NCBI RefSeq assembly: GCF_001429395.1
Contig: NZ_LMJT01000041.1
Coordinates: 197,452-261,451 of the forward strand
Length of the DNA stretch: 64,000 bases
Direction of reading: 5' to 3'
From: Allobosea sp. Root381
GTDB taxonomy: Bacteria; Pseudomonadota; Alphaproteobacteria; Rhizobiales; Beijerinckiaceae
Position 1 is the first letter of the stretch. The number at the start of each line of letters is the position of its first letter. A program made the translations under genes and the position numbers. Below are positions 33,824-46,116 of the stretch, piece by piece. Below the pieces are notes generated by a model, which saw only the letters and a list, made by a program, of their open reading frames with translations, was not told the origin of the DNA and searched no databases.

Positions 33824-34585
33824 CTACAGCCCGCTGACCAGATGCCCGCCATCCACCGCGACGACCGCCCCGCTCATGAAACGGGACGCATCGGCGCAGA
33901 GCAGCAGGAACGGCCCGTCGAGATCGGAAAGCTCAGCCGCGCGGCGCATCGGCACGCGGCCGATCAGCGCCTGGCCGGCCTCGGTCGCGAAGAAGTCGCG
34001 GTTGAGGTCGGTGATGACATAGCCCGGTGCCAGCGCATTGACCCGGACCTTGTGGCGCGCCCATTCCAGCGCCAGCGCCTTGGTCATCTGGATCAGCCCG
34101 GCCTTGGCCACCGCATAGGGCAGGACAGAGGCCGCGACCCGCTCGCCCAGGATCGAGGCGATATTGACGATGGCCCCGCCCTTGTCCTGCTTCGCCATGA
34201 TCCGCGCCGCCGCCTGAGCCGCGAAGAAGCAGCCCTTCAGGTTGACGTCGAGATGCGCGTCCCATTGCTCTTCCGTGAGGTCGAGCGCACGGGCCGGATC
34301 GGCGACGCCGGCATTGTTGACCACTACGTCCAGCCCGCCGAGCGCGGCACAGGCCGCGTCAAGACCGGCCGTGACCGCCTCGACGGAAGCGACGTCCAGC
34401 GCCACCGGCACGACCTTGCCCGGCAGGGCCGCGCAGCTCTCGGACAGCGCGACCAGACGGTCCTGCCGCCGCGCGGCCGCAGCCACATGCGCCCCCTGCC
34501 CGGCCAGCAGCCGCGCAAAATGCGCGCCGAGCCCCGACGACGCGCCGGTGACCAGCACGCGCTTTCCCTTCAGATCCTCGAACAT
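33824..34585 (-). CDS. Short-chain dehydrogenase/reductase (classical SDR)
   Basis: 253-aa NAD(P)-dependent oxidoreductase. The cofactor motif is TGASSGLG near residue 13, NNAGVAD is near residue 87, and the catalytic Ser-Tyr-Lys is complete (NIAS; YAVAK). The C-terminus VAVDGGHLVSGL is typical. The arginines of AAARRQDRL after the second strand suggest NADPH preference (inference). Substrate unknown. ATG 34585 is preferred because GAGGG lies upstream; a GTG at 34606 is possible. It is divergent from the glycogen cluster. Confidence 0.9.
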   Translation of the reverse strand: MFEDLKGKRVLVTGASSGLGAHFARLLAGQGAHVAAAARRQDRLVALSESCAALPGKVVPVALDVASVEAVTAGLDAACAALGGLDVVVNNAGVADPARALDLTEEQWDAHLDVNLKGCFFAAQAAARIMAKQDKGGAIVNIASILGERVAASVLPYAVAKAGLIQMTKALALEWARHKVRVNALAPGYVITDLNRDFFATEAGQALIGRVPMRRAAELSDLDGPFLLLCADASRFMSGAVVAVDGGHLVSGL

Positions 34586-34719
34586 GCAGCCCTCGATGCT
34601 TTCCACCGAGGGGACACCGGCACGGCCGGGAGGTCAACCGACCCGGCGCTTGCGCCAGGCGCTGTGCGGAACCGGTCCTTCCGCTTCGCGTTTCCCGTCG
34701 AGCATGGAGGGTGGGATAG

Positions 34720-34899
34720 ATGTTTCGGATTTTGCTGGTCATCGTAGTCGTCCTGATCGGCTACGATGCCGTGGTCCATCAAGGCATGTATACGCGTAGC
34801 ATCTGGACGAGCGTCGTCGGTCTGACGGATTCCGCCGTATCCGGTGCCAAGGAGCTCGGCCGGGAGGTCCGTGAGGACACCGGCAGCACCAAGCAATGA
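34720..34899 (+). CDS. Small membrane protein (59 aa) ahead of glgP
   Basis: 59-aa protein with one N-terminal hydrophobic helix (MFRILLVIVVVLIGYDAVVH) followed by a short polar tail that begins QGMYTRSIWTSVVG and ends in charged residues. A strong GGAGGGTGGG site precedes the ATG, which supports translation. It lies 125 bases before glgP, on the same strand, in the gap behind the divergent SDR gene. I do not recognise a family; a single-pass membrane peptide is the simplest reading. It is too short for many gene finders. Confidence 0.6.
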   Translation: MFRILLVIVVVLIGYDAVVHQGMYTRSIWTSVVGLTDSAVSGAKELGREVREDTGSTKQ

Positions 34900-35023
34900 C
34901 CGGCTCGCGTCGGCGGCTCGCGACGCCCTTGCACGAAGCTTGCTGCGGTGCGGCAGTTGGGTCTGGACAGCCTGCCGCATTGCCTCGACAGTCGCGCGAG
35001 TGAAACAACCGGAGACGTGCCGC

Positions 35024-37492
<2,469 letters not shown>

Positions 37493-37497
37493 GCGCC

Positions 37498-39477
37498 TTG
37501 GCCAGCGGGCAGACGCTCCTTCCCTGCCCGCTTCCCGCCCACCTCGGCGCGACCGTGACGGCAGAGGGTGTGGAATTCGCGCTCTTTTCGCGACATGGCG
37601 ACAGGGTTCATCTCTGCCTCTTCGACGAGCAGGGCGAGCGCGAGACAGCCCGCCTGCCCCTGCCCTGCCGCTCCGGCGACATTCATCACGGCCTGCTCGC
37701 AGGTGCGGGCGCCGGCCTGTGCTACGGACTTCGCGTCGAGGGTCCCTGGCATCCGGAGCAGGGCCACCGCTTCGATCCGGAGAAACTGCTGATCGATCCC
37801 TATGCCGGGCAAGTCGATCGCCCGTTCCGCTGGGATGCGAGGCTGGCGCAACATGGCGTGGACACGGCGGCTTTGGTGCCGCGCTGCGTCGTCGGCCCAA
37901 ACTCCGACCCTCAGGCTCAGGATAAGGGCTTTGATGGAAGCAGCCGCGCCCCGGCCTTCATCTACGAACTCGCGGTGAAGAGCTTCACGATGCGCCATCC
38001 CGGCGTCCCCGCAAAGCTGCGCGGCACGCTGGCGGCGCTCATGGAACCGCCGGTCCTAGACCATCTGCATCGCCTCGGCGTCAGCCATGTCGAGCTTATG
38101 CCGATCGCAGCCTGGATGGACGAACGCCATCTGCCGGCGCTCGGGCTCGCCAATGCCTGGGGCTACAACCCGGTGAACTTCTTCGCGCCCGACCCGCGCC
38201 TCGCCCCCGGCGGCATGGCCGATCTGCGCCGACTCTGCACGGCCTACCGCCAGGCCGGCATCGGAGTGATCCTCGACATCGTCCTCAACCACACCGCCGA
38301 GAGCGACGCGTTCGGAGCGACGATCTGCCTGCGCGGGCTCGACAACGCCGTCTATTATCGCCACGCCGCCGACGATCCCGGCCGGCTGGTCAACGACACG
38401 GGCTGCGGCCATACGCTCGCGCTCGACCGCGCCCCCGTGGTCCGCATGGCGATGGATGCAATGCGGCACTGGCGCGCCTGCGGCGTCGCCGGTTTCCGCT
38501 TCGATCTCGGCACGGTGATGGGGCGGACAGAGACCGGCTTCTCGCGAGACGCACCGCTCTTCGCGGCGATCCTGCAGGACCCGGACCTGTCGCAGGCCAT
38601 ACTGATCGCTGAGCCCTGGGACATCGGCCCGGGCGGCTATCGGCTCGGCGAGTTTCCCGCCCCCTTCGGTGAATGGAACGGCCGCTATCGCGACGATGTC
38701 CGCTGCTTCTGGCGCGGCGATGCCGTCTTCGCCGGCGCGCTGGCAACCCGCCTCGCCGGCTCCGCCGATCTCTTCGCACCGGGCCATCGCGGGCCGCGCG
38801 CGAGCATCAACTTCCTCGCAGCCCATGACGGCTTCACGCTGAACGATCTTGTCTCCTATGCGGCCAAGCACAACGCGGCGAATGGCGAGGACAACCGCGA
38901 CGGCGACGACCACGGCTATAGCTGGAACAACGGCGTGGAAGGCGCGAGCGACGATCCGGCGATCCGCTCGGCGCGAAATCGCGACATCCGCGCGCTGCTC
39001 GCGACGCTGTTCCTGTCGCGCGGCACGCCGATGCTGGCGGCTGGCGACGAATTCGGCCGGACCCAGCACGGCAACAACAATGCCTATTGCCAGGACAACG
39101 AGGCCTTCTGGCTCGACTGGCGGGAAGCAGACGAAGACCGCGCAACCTTCGTCGGAGCGCTCGCGAGGCTGCGCCGCGAGCATCCCCTGCTCGCCGCCGA
39201 CAGCTTTCTGTCCGGCAAGGGCGAGCCGCCCGATGCGCGCTGGCTGAAGCCGGACGGCACGGCGATCGCCGACGGCGAATGGGCGGGGCTGGACGCGTTC
39301 TGCCTGGTGCTGAACGGCGAGGGGCAGGTGCTCCTGATCGCGGTCAACCGCTCGCAGACGGCGATCCCGCTCGCAATCGTCAGCGCGCCGGGCTGGCATC
39401 GGACACTGGCTTCGACCGAGGCCGACGAGATTGCGACGCTGCCGGCGCGAAGCGTCGCGCTCTGGCAGCGGGATTAA
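37498..39477 (+). CDS. glgX: Glycogen debranching enzyme (isoamylase type)
   Basis: About 659-aa GH13 enzyme cleaving alpha-1,6 branches of phosphorylase limit dextrin. An N-terminal CBM48 domain (TAEGVEFALFSRHGDRVHLC) precedes the catalytic barrel with nucleophile Asp336 (GFRFDLG), acid/base Glu372 (LIAEPWD) and Asp444 (AAHDGFTLNDLVSY). The GlgX-type GDEFGRTQHGNNNAYCQDN loop is present. The TTG start is five bases after the glgP stop and gives a length close to E. coli GlgX (657). Works with GlgP and MalQ to degrade glycogen. Confidence 0.95.
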   Translation: MASGQTLLPCPLPAHLGATVTAEGVEFALFSRHGDRVHLCLFDEQGERETARLPLPCRSGDIHHGLLAGAGAGLCYGLRVEGPWHPEQGHRFDPEKLLIDPYAGQVDRPFRWDARLAQHGVDTAALVPRCVVGPNSDPQAQDKGFDGSSRAPAFIYELAVKSFTMRHPGVPAKLRGTLAALMEPPVLDHLHRLGVSHVELMPIAAWMDERHLPALGLANAWGYNPVNFFAPDPRLAPGGMADLRRLCTAYRQAGIGVILDIVLNHTAESDAFGATICLRGLDNAVYYRHAADDPGRLVNDTGCGHTLALDRAPVVRMAMDAMRHWRACGVAGFRFDLGTVMGRTETGFSRDAPLFAAILQDPDLSQAILIAEPWDIGPGGYRLGEFPAPFGEWNGRYRDDVRCFWRGDAVFAGALATRLAGSADLFAPGHRGPRASINFLAAHDGFTLNDLVSYAAKHNAANGEDNRDGDDHGYSWNNGVEGASDDPAIRSARNRDIRALLATLFLSRGTPMLAAGDEFGRTQHGNNNAYCQDNEAFWLDWREADEDRATFVGALARLRREHPLLAADSFLSGKGEPPDARWLKPDGTAIADGEWAGLDAFCLVLNGEGQVLLIAVNRSQTAIPLAIVSAPGWHRTLASTEADEIATLPARSVALWQRD

Positions 39478-39684
39478 TGCCGCAGGTCATAGGCGTTCGG
39501 CCCATTCCCGAACGGCAACCGTCGCCCATCCGTCACACCATTATGCCATGCTGCGCCTCTGGCGGTTTGGCGGCAAGCGCGCCCGTTGCGGCATCCGAAT
39601 TGCATAAGATTTTTGCACCGCACTATGGAACCATGATCACGCCGTAAATGTTCTCGTGACGCAGCACTGCTGGGGACCCTGACG

Positions 39685-41217
39685 ATGGCCGACACGTTGA
39701 AGGAAACGGTGACCGAAACCTTCGCGTCCACCTCCGGCCACGCGTTGACTTACGCTGCTGCGGTCAAGGAAGGCCCGCTTGGCGCCACAGCGGCGCTGGC
39801 CGCCACGACAAGGCTCCTCTTCGTCACGTCGGAAATGGGCGATTTCATCAAGGCCGGCGGGCTCGGCGAGGTCTCGACGGCACTGCCGCGGCAGTTGCGC
39901 GCGCTCTGCGATGTCCGCGTCCTGCTTCCCGGCTTCCGCCAGGTCCGGGCCGCCAGGCCCAACATGGATATCGTGCGGAGCATGCCGCGCACCGCGAGCC
40001 TGCCGCCCTGGTCGCTCGGGCGCTTCGCCACCGCAGACGGCCTGACGATCTATGCCGTGCTCTGCGACGAGCTCTATGATCGCGAGGGCTCGCCTTATGG
40101 GCCGTTCGCCGGCGGCGATTTCCCCGATAACGACATCCGCTTCGCGCGGCTCTCGCTTGCCGCGGCCGAGATCGCCGCTGGCGAGGCCGATCCGAACTGG
40201 AAGCCCGACATCATCCACGTCAATGACTGGCCGTCCGCCCTGGCGCCCGGCTACATGCGCTGGAAGGGCCTCGCCACGCCCTCGATCCTCACCATCCACA
40301 ATCTGGCCTATCAGGGGCTCTACCAGCCCTCGCGCATGGCGGCTCTCGGCATTCCGGACCTCGCCTTCTCGGTCAACGGTGCCGAGTTCCACGGCAAGAT
40401 CTCGTTCCTCAAGAGCGGCATCTATTACGGCTCCCATGTCACGACGGTCAGCGAGACCTATGCCCACGAGATCACCACGGCCGAGCATGGCTGCGGGCTC
40501 GAGGGCCTGCTCAAGCTCCGCATGGACGAAGGACGCCTGACGGGCATCGTCAACGGCATCGACGACAGCTGGACCTCTCCCGCCGACGCAGGCGGAAGCC
40601 GTGCCCGTGGCGTGCGCCTTTGGAAGCGCCAGAACGCCGCCGACATCCGCAGGGATTTCGAGCTTCCGCCCTCGCGCGGGCCGCTGTTCTCGATCATCTC
40701 GCGACTCGTCCACCAGAAGGGCATCGACCTGTCGATCGAAGCGGCCGAGACCATCATCGGGAATGGCGGCCAGCTCGTCGTCACCGGTCGTGGCGAGCCG
40801 CGCCTGGAGGATGCGATCGAGCGGCTGGCCCGCCAGCACCCCAAAGCCGTCGCGGCGCGGATCGGATTCGACGACGCCGAAGCCCGGCGCATCTTCGCGG
40901 CGAGCGACTTCCTGCTGATGCCCTCGCGCTTCGAGCCTTGCGGCCTCAGCCAGATGTACGCCCAGCGTTTCGGTGCGCTGCCGATCGCCTATCGCACCGG
41001 CGGCCTCATCGACACCATCGAGGACGGGCTTTCGGGCTTCCTGTTCTCCTCGCCGACCGGCGAGGGGCTGACCTCGGCCGTCAGGCGCGCCCTCGACGCC
41101 TTCCGCTCCAAGACCGCCTTCACGCGGATGCGCGATCACGCCATGGCGAAGCGCTTCGATTGGGGCCGCCCGAGCCATCGTTATGCCGGCGTCTACGCCA
41201 AGGCCCTGGCGGCTTGA
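39685..41217 (+). CDS. glgA: Glycogen synthase (GT5)
   Basis: 510-aa ADP-glucose-type starch/glycogen synthase. The glucan/nucleotide loop is KAGGLGEVSTALP near residue 56, and the donor-binding C-domain has ISRLVHQKGIDLSIEAAETI, VTGRGEPRLEDAIERL and the SRFEPCGLSQMYAQRFGALP and YRTGGLIDTI signatures. It has a ~40-residue N-terminal extension rich in Thr/Ala before the first Rossmann strand (LLFVTSEMGDF), which most GlgA proteins lack. It lies 207 bases after glgX, so it may have its own promoter. No glgC accompanies it. Confidence 0.95.
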   Translation: MADTLKETVTETFASTSGHALTYAAAVKEGPLGATAALAATTRLLFVTSEMGDFIKAGGLGEVSTALPRQLRALCDVRVLLPGFRQVRAARPNMDIVRSMPRTASLPPWSLGRFATADGLTIYAVLCDELYDREGSPYGPFAGGDFPDNDIRFARLSLAAAEIAAGEADPNWKPDIIHVNDWPSALAPGYMRWKGLATPSILTIHNLAYQGLYQPSRMAALGIPDLAFSVNGAEFHGKISFLKSGIYYGSHVTTVSETYAHEITTAEHGCGLEGLLKLRMDEGRLTGIVNGIDDSWTSPADAGGSRARGVRLWKRQNAADIRRDFELPPSRGPLFSIISRLVHQKGIDLSIEAAETIIGNGGQLVVTGRGEPRLEDAIERLARQHPKAVAARIGFDDAEARRIFAASDFLLMPSRFEPCGLSQMYAQRFGALPIAYRTGGLIDTIEDGLSGFLFSSPTGEGLTSAVRRALDAFRSKTAFTRMRDHAMAKRFDWGRPSHRYAGVYAKALAA

Positions 41218-41323
41218 GTTCGCGTATGGCCCCAGCCAGGTGTCCGGCATCGTCGAGAATGCCGCCGGCGTCGCCCTGCCATTCAGATTTTCGACCATTC
41301 TGGTGTTTGACAAGGAGACTGCC

Positions 41324-41593
41324 ATGAGCCGCGAACAGGTCGTCCGCGACGTCGCCTATGCGATCTGGGAAGCCAAGGGCAGGCCGGAGGGCCGCGATGC
41401 CGAGCATTGGCATGAGGCTGAAGCCCAGGTCGCAGCAAGCCTCGCGGGCAAAGCCACGCAGAAGCCGGCGCAGAAGCCCAGGGCGAAGCCGCCGGCCAAA
41501 GGCACGCCCGCGGCCGATCCCGACGCCGGCCCGGCCGCCAAGCCGCCCGCGAAGGCCGCAGCCACGAAGGCGGCGCCCCGCAGAAAGGGCTGA
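41324..41593 (+). CDS. DUF2934 small protein with Lys/Pro/Ala-rich tail
   Basis: 89-aa protein. Residues 1-~38 are a DUF2934 domain (MSREQVVRDVAYAIWEAKGR, then PEGRDAEHWHEAEAQV), and the rest is a low-complexity basic tail of KPAQKPRAKPPAKG type, likely disordered and perhaps nucleic-acid or polyanion binding. AAGGAG lies seven bases before the ATG, which decides the start against the longer frame from 41183. It is embedded between glgA and glgB, all on one strand. Function unknown; an accessory role in glycogen metabolism is inferred from position only. Confidence 0.8.
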   Translation: MSREQVVRDVAYAIWEAKGRPEGRDAEHWHEAEAQVAASLAGKATQKPAQKPRAKPPAKGTPAADPDAGPAAKPPAKAAATKAAPRRKG

Positions 41594-41713
41594 CCACAGC
41601 CGCAGTGCAGACATGCGCTGCCGCGGCCGTGGAACGGGATCGCGCTCGGCGGCGTTGCATCACGACATGTCCAGGCCGCCCGTGGTGTCGGTCCAGTTGC
41701 GGAGCCCGCCCCG

Positions 41714-43927
41714 ATGACGCGCCAATTGCCGTTGCGATTGCCAAGCCTCTCCACAAGCGAAATCATGATGCTCGAGGAGGGGCGCCATCCCGACCCCTTC
41801 GCCGTGCTCGGACGGCATCTCGTCGAGGATATCGCGCTCGTGCGCGCCTGGCTGCCCGGCGCCGCTTACGTCGAACTCGTCACCGGTGAGGGCGAAGGGC
41901 GCCGCGCCACGCCGATGATCGGCAACGGCAACGGGCTCTATGAGGCACCCTGCCCGGACGGCACGCCCTATCGCATCCGCACGGCCTGGCCGGACGGGAT
42001 CAGCGAAGCCGCCGATCCATACAGCTTCGGCCTGCTGCTCTCGGACGACGATATCCATCTCTTCGCCGAAGGCCGGCATTTCGACCTCTCGACGCGGCTC
42101 GGCGCCAATCTGCGGCAATTCGACGGGGCCGACGGCGTGCTCTTCGCCGTGTGGGCGCCGAACGCCTCCCACGTCGCGGTCGTCGGCGACTTCAACGGCT
42201 GGGACGCGCGCCGCCACCCGATGCGCCACCGGCTCGGCTCCGGCCTCTGGGAGCTGTTCATTCCCGGCGTAGGGCCCGGCGCGGTCTACAAATACGCGCT
42301 GATCGCGGCGTCGGGCGAACGCCTGCCCTGGAAGGCCGACCCGCTGGCGCGCTGCACCGAGGCCCCGCCCCGCACCGGCTCCGTCGTGGCCGCGCAGCCG
42401 GAGTTTGCCTGGACGGATGAAGCCTGGCTGGAGAAGCGAGCGCGCGCACATCCGATGGCCGAGCCGATGGCGACCTACGAAGTCCATGTCGGGTCCTGGC
42501 TGCGGACCGAATGGGGCCAGATGGGCTCCTGGGACGAAGCCTGCGACAGGCTGATCCCCTATCTCCAGCATATGGGCTTCAGCCATGTCGAGCTGATGCC
42601 GATTACCGAGCATCCCTTCGGCGGCTCATGGGGCTATCAGCCGCTCGCGATGTTCGCGCCGACCGCGCGGCTCGGCCCGCCGGAGGCCTTCGCCCGCTTC
42701 GTCGATCGCTGTCACGCCGCAGGCATCGGCGTGATCCTCGACTGGGTTCCCGCCCATTTTCCATCGGACGAGCATGGCCTCGCGCGCTTCGACGGCAGCG
42801 CGCTCTACGAACATGAGGACCCGCGCCAGGGCTTCCACATCGACTGGAACACGCTGATCTACAATGTCGGCCGCCGCGAGGTGCGCGGCTTCCTGCTCGC
42901 CTCCGCCCTGTTCTGGCTCGACACCTTCCATCTCGACGGCCTGCGCGTCGACGCGGTCGCCTCGATGCTCTACCGCGACTACAGCCGCAAGCACGGCGAA
43001 TGGGTGCCCAACCACCTCGGCGGGCGCGAGAACCTCGAGGCCGTCGCGTTCTTTCAGGAGCTCAACACGCTGGTCGGCGCGCAAGGCCGCGGCGCCGTCA
43101 CCATCGCCGAGGAATCGACCGCTTGGCCGGGCGTTACGAAGCCGGTCCATCACGGCGGGCTCGGCTTCCATTTCAAATGGAACATGGGCTGGATGCACGA
43201 CACGCTGCGCTATTTCGCGCATGATCCCGTCCATCGCCGCCATCACGGCGACGACGTCACCTTTGGCCTGATCTACGCCTTCTCGGAGAATTTCGTGCTG
43301 CCGATCTCCCATGACGAGGTCGTGCACGGCAAAGGCTCGCTGCTGGCGCGCATGCCCGGCGACGACTGGCAGCGCTTCGCCAACCTTAGGCTTTTTCTGG
43401 CGCTGATGTGGGCCCATCCTGGCAAGAAGCTGCTGTTTATGGGCTGCGAATTCGGCGCCGAGCAGGAATGGAACGTCGACGCCCCCTTCCCCTGGCCGCA
43501 TCAGGACGACGCGCACCGGCAGGGCGTGTCGAAGCTCGTGCAGGACCTGAACGCGCTCTACCGCGCGACGCCGGCCCTTTACCGGCTCGACCATGCGCCG
43601 GAAGGCTTCGCCTGGGTGGTGGGAGACGACGCCGTGAACTCGGTATTCGCCTTCAGCCGCTCGAGCGCGCGGGGCAAGGCCGAGATCATGGTCGTCGCCA
43701 ATATGACGCCGGTGCCACGCCACGACTACCGCATCGGAGTCGCCAGGCCGGGCCTCTGGCGCGAGCGCCTCAACAGCGATGCCAACAGCTATGGCGGCAG
43801 CGGGCTGGGCAATGGCGGTGGTGTCCGCAGCGATGCCATCAGTGCCCATGGCCAATCCCAGAGTGTCTCCCTGACCCTCCCCCCGCTCGGGCTCATCGTG
43901 CTCGAGCATGATCCGCACGCCGTCTGA
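41714..43927 (+). CDS. glgB: 1,4-alpha-glucan branching enzyme
   Basis: 737-aa GH13 branching enzyme that makes alpha-1,6 branches in glycogen. It has N1 and CBM48 (N2) domains (MMLEEGRHPDPFAVLGRH; FAVWAPNASHVAVVGDFNGW), then the barrel with nucleophile Asp413 (LRVDAVASMLYRDY), Glu466 (IAEEST) and Asp534 (ISHDEVVHGKGS), matching E. coli Asp405/Glu458/Asp526 by alignment of motifs. The length agrees with the long, two-N-domain form. It ends 22 bases before malQ. Confidence 0.97.
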   Translation: MTRQLPLRLPSLSTSEIMMLEEGRHPDPFAVLGRHLVEDIALVRAWLPGAAYVELVTGEGEGRRATPMIGNGNGLYEAPCPDGTPYRIRTAWPDGISEAADPYSFGLLLSDDDIHLFAEGRHFDLSTRLGANLRQFDGADGVLFAVWAPNASHVAVVGDFNGWDARRHPMRHRLGSGLWELFIPGVGPGAVYKYALIAASGERLPWKADPLARCTEAPPRTGSVVAAQPEFAWTDEAWLEKRARAHPMAEPMATYEVHVGSWLRTEWGQMGSWDEACDRLIPYLQHMGFSHVELMPITEHPFGGSWGYQPLAMFAPTARLGPPEAFARFVDRCHAAGIGVILDWVPAHFPSDEHGLARFDGSALYEHEDPRQGFHIDWNTLIYNVGRREVRGFLLASALFWLDTFHLDGLRVDAVASMLYRDYSRKHGEWVPNHLGGRENLEAVAFFQELNTLVGAQGRGAVTIAEESTAWPGVTKPVHHGGLGFHFKWNMGWMHDTLRYFAHDPVHRRHHGDDVTFGLIYAFSENFVLPISHDEVVHGKGSLLARMPGDDWQRFANLRLFLALMWAHPGKKLLFMGCEFGAEQEWNVDAPFPWPHQDDAHRQGVSKLVQDLNALYRATPALYRLDHAPEGFAWVVGDDAVNSVFAFSRSSARGKAEIMVVANMTPVPRHDYRIGVARPGLWRERLNSDANSYGGSGLGNGGGVRSDAISAHGQSQSVSLTLPPLGLIVLEHDPHAV

Positions 43928-43949
43928 GCCATCGCGAGAACCTTTGGGC

Positions 43950-46016
43950 ATGAAGAGCGACGACCTCCTGCGCCAGCTCGCGATCAAGGCCGGCATCGCC
44001 TCTCACTGGACCGACCAGACCGGCACCGAACGCGCCGTCTCGCCCGACACCCTGCGAGCGCTGCTCTTCGCTCTCGGGCTGCCGGCCGACAGCGATGCCG
44101 CCATGCGCTTTTCGCTTTCGCAGATGGAGGGCGGCTTCAACGCGGCCACGACATCGCGCTTCACCACCGCCCGTATTGGCCAGACGGTTAGCCTGCCGCT
44201 GGCCGGGAAGCCCGGGACGGAAGTCGAGATCACGCTCGAGCGCGGCGAGCGACGGAGCGTCGTCACTGTCGAGGCAGACGACGGCACCCTCACCCTACCG
44301 GCCTTCGACGTGCCGGGCTATCATACGGTGCATACCGCGCAGGGCGACTTCACCGTCGCGGCGGCACCGAACCGCTGCGTCACATTCGCCGATCTCAACG
44401 GCGGCGCGCCGGGCTTCGGCCTCGCGGCCCAGATCTATTCGCTGCGCAGCGAGAACGACGGCGGCATCGGCAATTTCGGCGGGGTAGCTGCGCTCGGCCG
44501 GGCTGCCGCCGCTCGCGGCGCAGATGCGCTGGCGATCAGCCCGGTCCACGCTCTCTACGGCGCGGACCCTGGACGCTTCAGCCCTTACTCGCCGTCGACG
44601 CGCCTGTTCTACAACCCGCTTCATGCCGATCCTGCGGCCGTGCTACCTGCGAGCCTGCTGCAGAACCTGATCGTGCAGGCCGGGCTGGCCGAGGACATGG
44701 CGCGGCTCTCTGGGCTCGAACGCATAGACTGGCCGGCGGCGACGCCGCTGCGTCAGAAGCTGCTCCGCGCCCTCTTCGATGCTCTGCGCGCGCCCGCATG
44801 CGCGGCCGAGCCCGCTCGCGGCGATTTCGAGCGGGTGCTGGCCGAGGCCTCGCCGCTGCTGAGATCTCACGCGATCTTCGAGGTTCTGCACGCCGCGGAG
44901 CTGCGCCGTGATCCCAACGCCTGGAGCTGGCGGAGCTGGGGCGCTCCCTATCGCGACCCCGACAGCCCGGAAGTCGCAGCCTTCGCCGCGGCCCATCAGG
45001 ATGAGGTCGCCTATCAGATCTTCCTGCAATGGCTGACGGGCCGTTCCTATGGCGAGGCCCAGCGCGCCTGCCGCGAGGCCGGCATGGCGATCGGACTGAT
45101 CGCGGATCTCGCCATCGGCATGGACGGCTCCGGCAGCCATGCCTGGAGCCGTCAGGACGAGGTCCTCGGCGGGCTCAGCATCGGCGCCCCGCCCGACTAT
45201 TACTCTGCCGACGGGCAGAACTGGGGCCTCACCACCTTCTCGCCGCGCGGGCTCGCGGCCTCGGGCTTTGCGCCCTTCATCGAGACGCTGCGGGCGGGCC
45301 TGCGCCATGCCGGGGGAGTCCGCATCGACCATGTCATGGGGCTGAGCCGGCTCTGGCTGATACCCGAAGGGGCGGGCGCGCTCGACGGCGCCTATGTCGC
45401 CTTCCCCGCCGAAACCCTGTTCCGGCTGGCGGCGCTCGAATCCTGGCGGCACGACGCCATCGTGATCGGCGAGGATCTTGGCACGCTGCCTTATGGCTTC
45501 CGCGACTATCTGCGCGAACAGGGTGTTGCCGGCCTCCGGGTTCTGCGCTTCGAACGCGCCGGCGACGGCTATGTCCCGCCCCAGGAATGGGATGCGGGCG
45601 CCGCGGCCCTCACCACCACCCATGATCTCGTCCCGACCGCCGGCTGGTGGGCGGGCTCGGACCTCCCGACGACGGATGACGGCATCGACCATCAAGGCGT
45701 CCGCGCCTGGGATCGCGGCCTGCTCTGGGGCGCCTTCCGGGACGCCGCCCTCGTCGAGGGCGAGCGGCCGGAGCCCGAGGACACGGCCCCGGTCGTGGAT
45801 GCGGCCGTGGGCTACATCGCCAGGACGCCCTGCACGCTGAAGCTGCTGCCGATCGAGGACGCGCTCGGCATCCGCACCCAGCCCAACGTGCCCGGCACCA
45901 CCGTGGAGAAGCCGAACTGGCGCCACCGGCTGGACGGCAATGCCGGAGCGTTGCTGGATGACGAGGCCGTGCGCGGAAGGCTCGCGCTGTTGGGGCCGGC
46001 GCGCGAGGACACATAA
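43950..46016 (+). CDS. malQ: 4-alpha-glucanotransferase (amylomaltase)
   Basis: About 688-aa GH77 disproportionating enzyme that moves maltooligosaccharide units between chains. The catalytic Asp460 is in GGVRIDHVMGLSRLW, Glu508 is in IGEDLGTLP, and the third carboxylate is in TTHDLVPTAGWW. An N-terminal extension (~1-120) precedes the barrel, as in the long bacterial MalQ type. The start ATG 43950 avoids a 14-residue prefix read from inside glgB. It closes the glycogen cluster and is followed by a repeat. Confidence 0.93.
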   Translation: MKSDDLLRQLAIKAGIASHWTDQTGTERAVSPDTLRALLFALGLPADSDAAMRFSLSQMEGGFNAATTSRFTTARIGQTVSLPLAGKPGTEVEITLERGERRSVVTVEADDGTLTLPAFDVPGYHTVHTAQGDFTVAAAPNRCVTFADLNGGAPGFGLAAQIYSLRSENDGGIGNFGGVAALGRAAAARGADALAISPVHALYGADPGRFSPYSPSTRLFYNPLHADPAAVLPASLLQNLIVQAGLAEDMARLSGLERIDWPAATPLRQKLLRALFDALRAPACAAEPARGDFERVLAEASPLLRSHAIFEVLHAAELRRDPNAWSWRSWGAPYRDPDSPEVAAFAAAHQDEVAYQIFLQWLTGRSYGEAQRACREAGMAIGLIADLAIGMDGSGSHAWSRQDEVLGGLSIGAPPDYYSADGQNWGLTTFSPRGLAASGFAPFIETLRAGLRHAGGVRIDHVMGLSRLWLIPEGAGALDGAYVAFPAETLFRLAALESWRHDAIVIGEDLGTLPYGFRDYLREQGVAGLRVLRFERAGDGYVPPQEWDAGAAALTTTHDLVPTAGWWAGSDLPTTDDGIDHQGVRAWDRGLLWGAFRDAALVEGERPEPEDTAPVVDAAVGYIARTPCTLKLLPIEDALGIRTQPNVPGTTVEKPNWRHRLDGNAGALLDDEAVRGRLALLGPAREDT

Positions 46017-46024
46017 AATCCTCA

Positions 46025-46109
46025 CCGTCATTGCGAGCGGAGCGAAGCAATCCAGGAGGGCGTAGAGCTCTGCCGCCCCTGGATTGCTTCGCTTCGCTCG
46101 CAATGACGG
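46025..46109. repeat. Inverted repeat with CCGTCATTGCGAGCGGAGCG arms, copy 2
   Basis: Arms of ~32 bases (46025-46056 and 46078-46109) with one or two mismatches around a 21-base loop. Same arms as the element at 32166-32248, so the two are copies of one dispersed family. It lies between malQ and the convergent SNF2-type gene. Confidence 0.85.
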
Positions 46110-46116
46110 AAGAGCG

